Below, one piece after another: positions 1 through 5,786 of a DNA stretch of 6,203 nucleotides. Position 1 is the stretch's first letter, and every line of letters starts with the position of its first letter. Source of the DNA: JBDKUD01 sp039679805 (GTDB lineage: Bacteria > Bacillota > Syntrophomonadia > Syntrophomonadales > Syntrophomonadaceae); NCBI GenBank assembly GCA_039679805.1, contig JBDKUD010000325.1:1-6203 (forward strand), in the 5' to 3' direction. The position numbers and the translations under genes were made by a program. The notes beneath the pieces are model-generated. The model made no database searches. It saw nothing but the letters and a program-made list of their open reading frames with translations, and was not told the origin of the DNA.

Positions 1-1280
1 TCTATTATCTTATCATCCTCTAATAATTGGGAAATTTCAGCTTTAACCTGTTCTTCGCTGCTGCCGGTCCGTTTAACAAATGTATCCATTTTGACTAACT
101 CTTCCGGATTTGATTCCATTTCGTGCAGCAACATGTCATAGAGGCTTCCTTCTTCTTTCATAACCAGTTCATTAAGGACGTCTTCATTAAAACGCTTTTG
201 TTTGGGAGAATTAGCGTTAATAATAACTCCACCGCCAATAGTTGTTACCGGCGAATAATATCTTATTACAAATAGATCTCCCTTGTAGCACACTACCGGT
301 TTTTCCATAACAATTTGCACAAAGGCTTCTTCCCCGGGTATCAATTCCTCCCGGTCCAAAAGTATCACCCGGCCCATAGTTTCGTCAGTACCAATGTGAA
401 ACCTCACCCGGTTCCAGTTTCTTAAGGTGCGGGGACTGGAGCTCAAGAGTCTTAATTTTGCATCCACCCGGTAACCAGGTTGCAAATAGCCGGTACTGGC
501 CAGGAGATAGCCTCTCTTGATATCGCTTACCTCAATACCCTGCAGATTAACTGCTACCCGCTGTCCGGCATAGGCTACAGGTACTTTTTCACCATGAACC
601 TGCAAGGTCCTTACTTTTACCGGCCTCTGCACCGGCATAAGTTCCAGTGTATCTCCTACATTAATACTCCCGGACCATAGTGTTCCGGTTACTACGGTTC
701 CAAAGCCAGAAATAGTAAAAACCCGGTCAATGGGTAATCTGGCTTGCCCCACAGCCGGTTTTTCCTTTACCTCCAGAGCCAGTTTATCCAGGGCCGCCAG
801 TAAATCCGGTATCCCTTCCCCGGTTATTGCTGAAACTGCTACCAGCGGAGCTCCTTTTAGTATGGTTTTATCTATATATTCCTTTATTTCTTCTTCTACC
901 ATAAGCAGCCATTCTTCATCAACCATGTCTTTTTTGGTTATGGCAATTACCCCCTGGGTTACCCCCAGAAGCTCTATAATATCCATATGTTCACGGGTCT
1001 GGGGCATTACCCCTTCATCAGCTGCAATAGTAAACACAACCATGTCGATTCCGAATGCCCCGGCCAGCATATGCCTTATAAAACGTTCATGTCCGGGCAC
1101 ATCAACAATAGCTGCCTTTTGCCCGCTGGGAAGCGTAAAGGGGGCAAAACCCAGTTCAATAGAAATTCCCCGTTGTTTTTCTTCTTTCAGCCGGTCAGTC
1201 TCAACCCCGGTGAGAGCTCTAACTAAAGTAGTCTTACCATGGTCAATATGACCTGCCGTACCGATAACCAGTCTTTTCAT
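1..1280 (-). CDS. selB: SelB, selenocysteine-specific translation elongation factor (partial, C-terminus outside window)
   Basis: SelB is the GTPase that carries Sec-tRNA(Sec) to UGA codons marked by a SECIS hairpin, replacing EF-Tu for selenocysteine. The frame opens at ATG 1280 and has no stop before the left edge, giving 426 residues of a protein usually a little over 600 long. Seen in the translation: P-loop GHIDHGKT at residues 10-17, switch region RGISIELGFA near 38-47, DVPGHE at 60-65 and TKKD at 115-118. RGI(S/T)IELGFA and the TKKD form of the NKxD motif are typical of SelB rather than EF-Tu. EF-Tu-like beta-barrel domains follow. The winged-helix domains that bind SECIS lie mostly outside the window. 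A ribosome binding site, AGGGAGGA at 1287-1294, sits 6 bases before the ATG. The gene is codirectional with selA but 285 bp away, so cotranscription is likely but not proven. Confidence 0.96.
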   Translation of the reverse strand, partial: MKRLVIGTAGHIDHGKTTLVRALTGVETDRLKEEKQRGISIELGFAPFTLPSGQKAAIVDVPGHERFIRHMLAGAFGIDMVVFTIAADEGVMPQTREHMDIIELLGVTQGVIAITKKDMVDEEWLLMVEEEIKEYIDKTILKGAPLVAVSAITGEGIPDLLAALDKLALEVKEKPAVGQARLPIDRVFTISGFGTVVTGTLWSGSINVGDTLELMPVQRPVKVRTLQVHGEKVPVAYAGQRVAVNLQGIEVSDIKRGYLLASTGYLQPGYRVDAKLRLLSSSPRTLRNWNRVRFHIGTDETMGRVILLDREELIPGEEAFVQIVMEKPVVCYKGDLFVIRYYSPVTTIGGGVIINANSPKQKRFNEDVLNELVMKEEGSLYDMLLHEMESNPEELVKMDTFVKRTGSSEEQVKAEISQLLEDDKII

Positions 1281-1324
1281 TACAGTTCCTCCCTGAAAAC
1301 CCGGGTTAACGTAATTCAACACAG

Positions 1325-1337
1325 GCGGCTGCGCCGC
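1325..1337. repeat. GC-rich hairpin GCGGC-TGC-GCCGC
   Basis: This is a perfect 5-bp all-GC stem with a 3-base loop, inside the left arm of the spacer element. On the plus strand it is followed 7 bases later by seven T residues (1345-1351). That resembles a weak intrinsic terminator pointing right, but no plus-strand gene lies upstream. On the selB-coding strand it lies in the leader, about 30 bases before the ribosome binding site, where it could fold in the mRNA. Confidence 0.4.
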
Positions 1338-1401
1338 AGACAGATTTTTTTGGATTTACACTGTTTTTTATAAAAAATTATTGCAGAGTATTTGGTTGCT
1401 A

Positions 1402-1433
1402 AAGTTTAATGTAAACTTATTTACATTGAACTT
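1402..1433. repeat. 13-bp AT-rich inverted repeat
   Basis: AAGTTTAATGTAA at 1402-1414 and TTACATTGAACTT at 1421-1433 pair with one T-G wobble around a 6-base loop. The motif TTTAATGT or its complement recurs in the next hairpin, so the spacer has about four alternating copies of one short word. This is consistent with repressor half-sites or with the core of a small palindromic element. No regulator can be named from the sequence. Confidence 0.5.
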
Positions 1434-1436
1434 ATC

Positions 1437-1459
1437 ACATTAAAAATAAAATTTAATGT
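1437..1459. repeat. 8-bp perfect inverted repeat, ACATTAAA/TTTAATGT
   Basis: ACATTAAA at 1437-1444 and TTTAATGT at 1452-1459 form a perfect stem around a 7-base A-rich loop. It repeats the word found in the neighbouring 1402-1433 inverted repeat, which suggests the two are related rather than accidental. Confidence 0.45.
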
Positions 1460-1520
1460 ATGCCCAGAGGACACCACCATATATTAAAATAGTATTACTT
1501 CATCACTTACCTAATAAAAA

Positions 1521-1560
1521 ATCTGTGTCCTTCCGACTCAATCTGTGTCCCTCTGTGTTG
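1521..1560 (+). repeat. Short direct repeats of TCTGTGT
   Basis: ATCTGTGTCC occurs at 1521-1530 and again exactly 20 bases later at 1541-1550, followed directly by CTCTGTGTTG at 1551-1560, so TCTGTGT appears three times. The cluster forms the right arm of the spacer element. From memory, similar ATCTGTGTCC / CTCTGTGTT words occur as intergenic repeats in several bacterial genomes. That recollection was not checked. Confidence 0.5.
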
Positions 1561-1565
1561 AATGA

Positions 1566-2963
1566 TTAGCCAAGTACCTGCTTAATTATAGTAGCAACTG
1601 CCTCTATATCACCAGCCAAAAGCGTTCTTACACTTATTAGCATTTTATCTTCCTGTTTGCGGGTAATAAGGGCTGGTTGTGACAGCCGTAATTTCCGGGC
1701 TATATCTTCCAGGCGATGGTCTTTAAACTCTATTTCCACCCCGAAACCCGGAATTTTATAAGTAGGATACGCTCCGCCTCCTACCATGTCTTCCAACTCT
1801 ACTACCGTTATTTTATTAATTAAGCCAGCTTGTCCGGTTTTCGCCTGTAAGAGAGCACATAATTCCTCAGCCCGACCCTGAAGCTCCTCTCCCGACCTGG
1901 TCAACATATTTAAAACCGGTATCTCTTCTCGGGGATTACCGCTTAAATATTCCAGCAATGTCCCTTCCAACGCCGAGATAGTTAATTTATCCACCCGCAA
2001 GGCTCTGGTAAGCTGATTCTTCTTCATGGCTTCAATATAAATTTTCTTACCCACTATGATTCCCGCCTGCGGTCCCCCCAAGAGTTTGTCCCCACTGAAA
2101 GTAACAACATCTGTTCCGGCATCGATACATTCCCTTACGGTGGGTTCATCTTTTAGTCCCCATTTCTCCAGGCTAAACAACACCCCGCTGCCTAAATCTT
2201 GCATAACCGGCAGGTGATGTTGCTGCCCCAGGACTACCAGGTCCTTAAGGCTTACCTCTTCGGTGAACCCGACTATTTTGTAATTGGAAGTATGGGCAGC
2301 AAATAACAAGGCCGTTTCCCCATTTATAGCTGTATCGAAATCTTTGATATGGGTTTTATTAGTTGCTCCTACTTCTACCAGCCGGGCCCCGCTTTGTTTC
2401 ATAACCTCGGGAATACGAAAGGCTCCCCCAATTTCCACCAGCTGCCCCCGGGATACGATTACTTCCTGGTTATTAGCCAGCGTATTTAGTCCCAGCAGAA
2501 CTGCCGCCGCATTATTATTAACTACCAGTGCCGCCTCTGCTCCAGTTAATTCCATGAGAATCTGTTCCACATGGTGGTAACGTGAGCCGCGTTCTCCCTG
2601 TTGCAGGTTCATTTCCAAATTATTATAGCCGGGAGCCAATTCATTTAGAAACCTCATCGCCTGCTGCCCCAGCGGGGCCCGTCCCAGATTAGTATGCAAG
2701 ACGACTCCGGTACCATTTATAACCCGGGTAAGAGTTCCCCTTACGCCCTCATCTACCAGGGTCTCTAATTTATATAATATTTTTTCCAGCAATTTTTCTC
2801 TAGTTAATTCTTTGTCAAAATGACGTATTTCTGTTCTGACCTGACTTACCGCCTCCCGGGTCTTCCGGGTAATAAAATCGCGATTGTATATTTCCATCAG
2901 GGCGATAACTGCTGGTAGTAGTAATACCTCATCTATGGGCGGTATATTTCTCAAATTCAGCAT
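1566..2963 (-). CDS. selA: SelA, L-seryl-tRNA(Sec) selenium transferase
   Basis: SelA is a cytosolic, decameric PLP enzyme. It converts Ser-tRNA(Sec) to selenocysteinyl-tRNA(Sec), using selenophosphate made by SelD as selenium donor. The 465-residue product is the usual length for bacterial SelA. Seen in it: an N-terminal helical tRNA-binding region (about 1-75), the segment RVINGTGVVLHTNLGRAPL near 80-98, the fold-type I PLP domain with VVNNNAAAVLL near 147-157, DLGSG near 256-260, and SGDKLLGGPQAG with Lys293 as the expected Schiff-base lysine (K295 in E. coli). The start at ATG 2963 is supported by AAGGAGGT at 2969-2976, 5 bases upstream, which lies within the last codons of the preceding membrane-protein gene. 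The stop of that gene and this ATG are separated by one base, so translational coupling is likely. No selD or selC is visible in the window. Confidence 0.98.
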   Translation of the reverse strand: MLNLRNIPPIDEVLLLPAVIALMEIYNRDFITRKTREAVSQVRTEIRHFDKELTREKLLEKILYKLETLVDEGVRGTLTRVINGTGVVLHTNLGRAPLGQQAMRFLNELAPGYNNLEMNLQQGERGSRYHHVEQILMELTGAEAALVVNNNAAAVLLGLNTLANNQEVIVSRGQLVEIGGAFRIPEVMKQSGARLVEVGATNKTHIKDFDTAINGETALLFAAHTSNYKIVGFTEEVSLKDLVVLGQQHHLPVMQDLGSGVLFSLEKWGLKDEPTVRECIDAGTDVVTFSGDKLLGGPQAGIIVGKKIYIEAMKKNQLTRALRVDKLTISALEGTLLEYLSGNPREEIPVLNMLTRSGEELQGRAEELCALLQAKTGQAGLINKITVVELEDMVGGGAYPTYKIPGFGVEIEFKDHRLEDIARKLRLSQPALITRKQEDKMLISVRTLLAGDIEAVATIIKQVLG

Positions 2964-2964
2964 T

Positions 2965-4038
2965 TTAGACCTCCTTGGTCCTTTTCATGAATTGGATTAT
3001 ATTATAGTATAACTCTTGCCCTAACTGTTTAACAGCTTTATATATCAACGCTGCCAGGATCACCAAACCCAGTGCTCCAAACACGGGATATACTCGATTT
3101 ACCAACACGGAGAAGCTCTGCATGGACAAAGGTAATGCCAGGGTCATACATAGAATTAAACAAAAGCTGTAGTTCAAACCACTCAGACTTGCTATCCGCT
3201 GAGAAAATCCATAGGCATTGGCCAGGGCAGTGGTTAAAATACCTACCCATAGAACTACCGTATAGACCCATTTGGTGCTCAAAGAAATATTACCGGCGAT
3301 ATAAAGCATGGGCACCTCGTAATGCGTAACCATGGGCATAAACCTGTTTAATGCCAGGTAATATATCACTACCAATACTCCCAGTACCAACCCTCCCCAC
3401 ACTGCCCCGGGAATCGCGCCCCGCGGAGTAGTTACAGATTGGTACTCGGTAAGTACTACCATGGCCAGAGAAAAATTATAAGCTACATATAATAAACTGG
3501 CTAATAGCCAATTATTTGACTCGTACGGATTCAAAAAAGCTACATAGGCTTCCGGTTGGCTTACGTCGAAGAAAAAAGCTGCATAGCCCGTTATCATAAT
3601 TAATAGCAACAATTTCACCGGGACCAGTAGGTTGTAAGAAAAAATCAAGCCCTTTTTCCCGGCAGCCAGAAGTACAACAATAACTATATAGGCTAGAAAT
3701 ACTCCCAGGCCTTTAGGCAAATACAGATGTTCATAGAAAATAGCGCCACTGGCTGAAAGCATCGTACTTATACCCAAAAAAAGAAATACCGCCAAAAATA
3801 CATCAACTACCTTGCCGGTCTTTTCCCCCAGTAAATGCCTGAGAATATCCTGATAGTTGGAAACCTTCCGGGAATGTGCCATATATAATAACATTCCCCC
3901 ACAGCCGGCAAATAAAAGTGCGGCTAAAAGCGCTCCCTTCATTCCACTATTCCCATAATTAACAAAAAACTGAACTATTTCCTGCCCGGAAGCAAACCCT
4001 GCCCCTACAACTGCTCCCAGATAGCCCATTATTAACAT
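2965..4038 (-). CDS. YkvI-family membrane protein (putative LeuT/APC-fold transporter)
   Basis: This is a hydrophobic protein of 357 residues from ATG 4038, with about ten predicted membrane segments, matching the YkvI family of uncharacterised membrane proteins. The N-terminal GAVVGAGFASGQEI (residues 8-21) is the family hallmark and resembles the unwound first helix of LeuT/APC-fold transporters. The substrate is unknown. It is followed one base later by selA and its 3' end carries the selA ribosome binding site, so the two are probably cotranscribed. The start is uncertain. ATG 4038 has no well-placed ribosome binding site. The best one, GAGGTG at 4061-4066, is 7 bases before an in-frame ATC at 4051-4053, which would add IKQRL and give a fuller first helix. 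The in-frame TGA at 4060-4062 rules out a start further upstream. A link to selenium metabolism is inference from position only. Confidence 0.88.
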   Translation of the reverse strand: MLIMGYLGAVVGAGFASGQEIVQFFVNYGNSGMKGALLAALLFAGCGGMLLYMAHSRKVSNYQDILRHLLGEKTGKVVDVFLAVFLFLGISTMLSASGAIFYEHLYLPKGLGVFLAYIVIVVLLAAGKKGLIFSYNLLVPVKLLLLIMITGYAAFFFDVSQPEAYVAFLNPYESNNWLLASLLYVAYNFSLAMVVLTEYQSVTTPRGAIPGAVWGGLVLGVLVVIYYLALNRFMPMVTHYEVPMLYIAGNISLSTKWVYTVVLWVGILTTALANAYGFSQRIASLSGLNYSFCLILCMTLALPLSMQSFSVLVNRVYPVFGALGLVILAALIYKAVKQLGQELYYNIIQFMKRTKEV

Positions 4039-4060
4039 AAGCCTTTGTTTGATACTGCTT

Positions 4061-4068
4061 CACCTCTT
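4061..4068 (-). promoter_or_regulatory. Ribosome binding site of the YkvI-family gene, placed for an ATC start
   Basis: On the minus strand this reads AAGAGGTG. It ends 7 bases before an in-frame ATC (4053-4051) but 22 bases before the first in-frame ATG (4038). Between the in-frame stop TGA at 4062-4060 and ATG 4038 the codons are AGC AGT ATC AAA CAA AGG CTT, so no ATG, GTG or TTG is available. Alternatively, a weaker AAAGG at 4042-4046 could serve the second ATG at 4029, which would cut into the first helix. Confidence 0.55.
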
Positions 4069-4088
4069 TTACCTGTGGATGAGATAAG

Positions 4089-4144
4089 AAACGGTTTATT
4101 CCTTAATTGATATGAGATTCCATCAGGCTTAATAACCGTTTTTT
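4089..4144. repeat. Inverted repeat in the divergent region, with T-run on the plus strand
   Basis: AAACGGTT at 4089-4096 and AACCGTTT at 4134-4141 are perfect inverted 8-mers. After a single-base bulge they extend by ATT/AAT, and shorter pairings (CCT/AGG, TGAT/ATCA) lie inside. On the plus strand the right arm runs into six T residues at 4139-4144, so it looks like an intrinsic terminator pointing toward yyaC, yet no plus-strand gene precedes it. On the minus strand it lies in the probable leader of the YkvI-selA transcript. It could be an operator, an insulator between the divergent genes or an attenuator-like leader; the sequence does not decide. Confidence 0.45.
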
Positions 4145-4168
4145 GTTGACATTATTGTGACATGGTAT

Positions 4169-4197
4169 GAATAAAAATTATACCAGAGGCAAAACTA
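4169..4197 (+). promoter_or_regulatory. Candidate forespore promoter (sigma-F or sigma-G type) for yyaC
   Basis: GGCAAAACTA at 4188-4197 fits the sigma-F -10 consensus GGNNANAHTR at every position. GAATA at 4169-4173 fits a sigma-G -35 (GHATR) and nearly fits sigma-F (GYWTA), with 14 bases between the two elements, about one short of the usual sigma-F spacing. Transcription would start near 4204, just upstream of the ribosome binding site at 4215. This agrees with the known forespore expression of B. subtilis yyaC and would exclude the ATG at 4167 as the start. Consensus sequences are from memory. Confidence 0.5.
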
Positions 4198-4214
4198 CTG
4201 GCATAAGTATTTTT

Positions 4215-4220
4215 GGGAGG
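4215..4220 (+). promoter_or_regulatory. Ribosome binding site that fixes the yyaC start
   Basis: GGGAGG lies 6 bases before ATG 4227, an ideal spacing. The in-frame ATG at 4167 has no comparable site and would lie upstream of the candidate transcription start. Confidence 0.85.
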
Positions 4221-4226
4221 TTAATT

Positions 4227-4862
4227 ATGAACTTTCCTGGGCGTGAACAAAAGTATTCCTATCATTTTGAAGATCCTTTTTGTTTCAGCAAACTGGAGAC
4301 TACCATTCGTTCCTTTTTAGTAAACTATAATACTGATTTATCCCGGGACGTGATTTACCTATGTATTGGCACCGATCGTGCAACTGGAGATTGCCTGGGG
4401 CCATTGGTTGGTACCCGTTTACAGACTTTACTTCCCTCTGCGCATATATTCGGAACTTTGGCCAGTCCCGCTCACGCTACGAACCTCCAGGATATTCTGA
4501 ACCATATTGCCGTATCCTATCATCACCCCATATTAATTGCTATTGATGCCAGCCTGGGAACTTCTGATAGAATTGGTTTTATTACTGTTAATGAAGGTAG
4601 TTTAAAACCTGGAACTGCATTAAATAAGGTATTGCCGGAAGTTGGTGATTTTCATATATCAGGAGTGGTTAATGTAGGTGGGTTCCTGGAACACATGGTT
4701 TTACAAAACACGCGTTTATATACTGTTTATCGCATGGCAGAAATTGTTGCCCGCAGCCTTTACCTGGCGCATATCAGGCTGAATCTAAATAAAAACTCTT
4801 TAGATAAGGATTTTACTACATCCCAAATCTTTTCCGACAGAATTTCTTCCCTGTCAACTTAG
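4227..4862 (+). CDS. yyaC: YyaC, sporulation-specific protease-like protein (DUF1256)
   Basis: This 211-residue protein belongs to the spore YyaC family, distantly related in fold to the spore protease GPR and the hydrogenase maturation protease HybD; B. subtilis YyaC is about 205 residues. Its true substrate is not established. Seen in it: LCIGTDRATGDCLGPLVGTRL at residues 45-65, the family signature with a conserved Asp, then GTLASPAHATNL near 76-87, AIDASLGTSDRIG near 105-117 and ISGVVNVGGFLEHMVLQNTRL near 144-164. No signal peptide or membrane segment is seen, so it should be cytosolic, probably in the forespore. The frame is open back to an ATG at 4167, but the ribosome binding site and candidate sporulation promoter favour 4227, and that start gives the family length. 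The 3' end overlaps the convergent phosphoribosyltransferase gene by 4 bp. Confidence 0.93.
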   Translation: MNFPGREQKYSYHFEDPFCFSKLETTIRSFLVNYNTDLSRDVIYLCIGTDRATGDCLGPLVGTRLQTLLPSAHIFGTLASPAHATNLQDILNHIAVSYHHPILIAIDASLGTSDRIGFITVNEGSLKPGTALNKVLPEVGDFHISGVVNVGGFLEHMVLQNTRLYTVYRMAEIVARSLYLAHIRLNLNKNSLDKDFTTSQIFSDRISSLST

Positions 4863-5509
4863 AGCTCTGTTTCTCGGTATTCCAAAGTCTTCTTCAAAAT
4901 AGCGATTACTTCATCATCTTCTACCGCAGCAAAATTTTGATAAAACTGTCCTACTGCCAGAAATTCATCCGGCATTAAGAGCACAACCAGGTGATCAACC
5001 TCGTGGCTCAAGCTGGAGTATGCCGCCCGTGAAGTAACCGGTACCGCCATTATAATTTCGCTTACGTTTTCGCGTCTTAGATATTTTATTGCCGCTTTCA
5101 TGGTAAAACCGGTGGCTATCCCGTCATCTACTATTAACACTTTACGATTTCTAATATGTACCGGTAATCTATAATTCCTGTATAGGTTCAAGCGATTATT
5201 AATTTCTCTTTGGACGCTTACAGTCAGCTGATGTAGTTTATCTTCCTTTATATTCATTAATTTGCGGACCTTTTCGTGAATCAATACCTCACCATCAGGG
5301 GTAACAGCTCCCACAGCATATTCAGGCAGATCAGGTGAACCAATTTTTCTAGCCAAAATAACATCCAGCTCACATTGAAAACCGGTCGCTATTTCGTCCG
5401 CTACGACAATTCCACCCCGGGGAACCGCCAGAATAACGTCAAATTGACAACCTATTTCCTTCAATTTAGCAGTTAGAAGTTTCCCTGCTTCCCGTCTATC
5501 TACAAACAA
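4859..5509 (-). CDS. Phosphoribosyltransferase-domain protein (COG1926 type)
   Basis: From a TTG start this gives 216 residues, the usual size for this family of predicted type I phosphoribosyltransferases. Seen: the conserved N-terminus FVDRREAGKLLTAKL, AVPRGGIVVADEIA (28-41) with the pyrophosphate-loop PRGG, ARKIGSP near 53-59, the PRPP-binding loop VLIVDDGIATGFTM (124-137) with paired Asp residues, and the C-terminal DEFLAVGQFYQNF near 181-193 typical of COG1926. The acceptor base or substrate is unknown. TTG 5509 is preferred because AAAGGGGGA lies 6 bases upstream and family similarity begins exactly there. The frame stays open back to GTG 5806, but that stretch is low-complexity, rich in Arg, Ser and Pro, and is encoded by the palindromic repeat element, so the 315-residue version is very probably an artefact. 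The stop codon overlaps that of yyaC. Confidence 0.9.
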   Translation of the reverse strand: MFVDRREAGKLLTAKLKEIGCQFDVILAVPRGGIVVADEIATGFQCELDVILARKIGSPDLPEYAVGAVTPDGEVLIHEKVRKLMNIKEDKLHQLTVSVQREINNRLNLYRNYRLPVHIRNRKVLIVDDGIATGFTMKAAIKYLRRENVSEIIMAVPVTSRAAYSSLSHEVDHLVVLLMPDEFLAVGQFYQNFAAVEDDEVIAILKKTLEYRETEL

Positions 5510-5515
5510 TAATGG

Positions 5516-5524
5516 TCCCCCTTT
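5516..5524 (-). promoter_or_regulatory. Ribosome binding site that fixes the TTG start of the phosphoribosyltransferase
   Basis: On the minus strand this reads AAAGGGGGA, 6 bases before TTG 5509. No comparable site precedes the GTG at 5806, which directly abuts the bactofilin stop. Confidence 0.75.
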
Positions 5525-5572
5525 GCTGACAGGCAATATTCCTGGCTTAGAAGTCTCGTAAAGAACCCGCCA

Positions 5573-5786
5573 GGGCGGTGAGGTATATCCAGTGCCGCGA
5601 CGTTGGCGGAGGCTGCGAGAAACACCCGGCGAAGTCCGAGCGGGGGATGGGGTCGAGCGACACGGACGTCGCGAGAGCGTAGCTGAACACGGATGTGAAT
5701 CTACGCGGTGCCCCATCCCCCGTGAGGCAAGCCGTTGGTGTTTCCGCTGCCGGAGACTGGAGCAAACTGGATATGCCTCACCGCCC
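5573..5786. repeat. 214-bp GC-rich palindromic element (MITE-like or structured-RNA repeat)
   Basis: The ends form a 21-bp inverted repeat with a single mismatch: GGGCGGTGAGG at 5573 running through ATATCCAGT to 5593, matched by 5766-5786. The mismatch (5584/5775) is a T-G wobble on the plus strand. Inside are an 8-bp inverted pair GAAACACC (5619-5626) / GGTGTTTC (5737-5744) and a perfect 12-bp pair CGGGGGATGGGG (5641-5652) / CCCCATCCCCCG (5711-5722), in register with each other. The centre holds two hairpins: GCGAC/GTCGC (5657-5661, 5668-5672) and GCGTAG/CTACGC (5677-5682, 5701-5706). The whole can fold as a long stem ending in a two-hairpin head. By count it is 139 of 214 G or C (65%), far above its surroundings. 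It lies between bactofilin and the phosphoribosyltransferase and encodes no credible protein. No transposase is present and no target duplication was seen. Confidence 0.8.

Larger units (their letters stand above)
1314..1563. repeat. 250-bp element bounded by a two-part inverted repeat
   Basis: The outer ends are a perfect 11-bp inverted pair: ATTCAACACAG at 1314-1324 and CTGTGTTGAAT at 1553-1563. A second perfect 11-bp inverted pair lies inside it: ACAGATTTTTT at 1340-1350 and AAAAAATCTGT at 1516-1526. The spacing between outer and inner parts differs, 15 bp on the left and 26 bp on the right. The interior is very AT-rich and holds two further hairpins. This resembles a small non-autonomous mobile element, or two inverted copies of a short intergenic repeat. 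No flanking target duplication was recognised. The right end lies only 2 bp from the selA stop codon. Confidence 0.6.
1281..1565. other. selA-selB spacer: AT-rich, repeat-filled, no gene found
   Basis: This 285-bp gap is long for a selA-selB pair, which are often adjacent or overlapping. I found no open reading frame of note and no tRNA-like cloverleaf, so selC (tRNA-Sec) is not here. It carries the SelB ribosome binding site at its left end, a 10-bp palindrome AACCCGGGTT at 1298-1307 just upstream of that site, and the repeat element described separately at 1314-1563. I could not identify a convincing selB promoter or a strong intrinsic terminator for selA in it. Confidence 0.7.

Noticed and set aside
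480..1251. Plus-strand open frames at 480-680, 730-1251 and 987-1226
   Set aside because: They lie opposite selB, have no family resemblance and no good ribosome binding sites. The minus strand encodes clear SelB motifs throughout.
1521..1560. CRISPR-like array from the repeated ATCTGTGTCC
   Set aside because: The repeats are only about 10 bp with one short spacer and no cas genes, so this is not a CRISPR array.
1281..1565. tRNA-Sec (selC) between selA and selB
   Set aside because: No long acceptor or variable arm, no TTCRA-like T loop and no CCA end were found. The region is AT-rich palindromes.
1516..1565. Intrinsic terminator for selA
   Set aside because: On the minus strand there is a T-run, but the preceding stem is only about 3 bp, too weak to call.
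2284..2580. Plus-strand 98-residue open frame
   Set aside because: It is antisense to the PLP domain of selA with a shadow composition and no support.
3038..3329. Open frames at 3038-3271 (minus) and 3072-3329 (plus)
   Set aside because: Both overlap the YkvI-family membrane protein gene in other frames and show no recognisable features.
4146..4151. Perfect sigma-A -35 TTGACA upstream of yyaC
   Set aside because: No reasonable -10 box occurs 16-18 bases downstream (GAATAA at 17), so I did not call a vegetative promoter.
4361..4546. 61-residue open frame in another frame of yyaC
   Set aside because: It is inside a well-supported gene, with no independent evidence.
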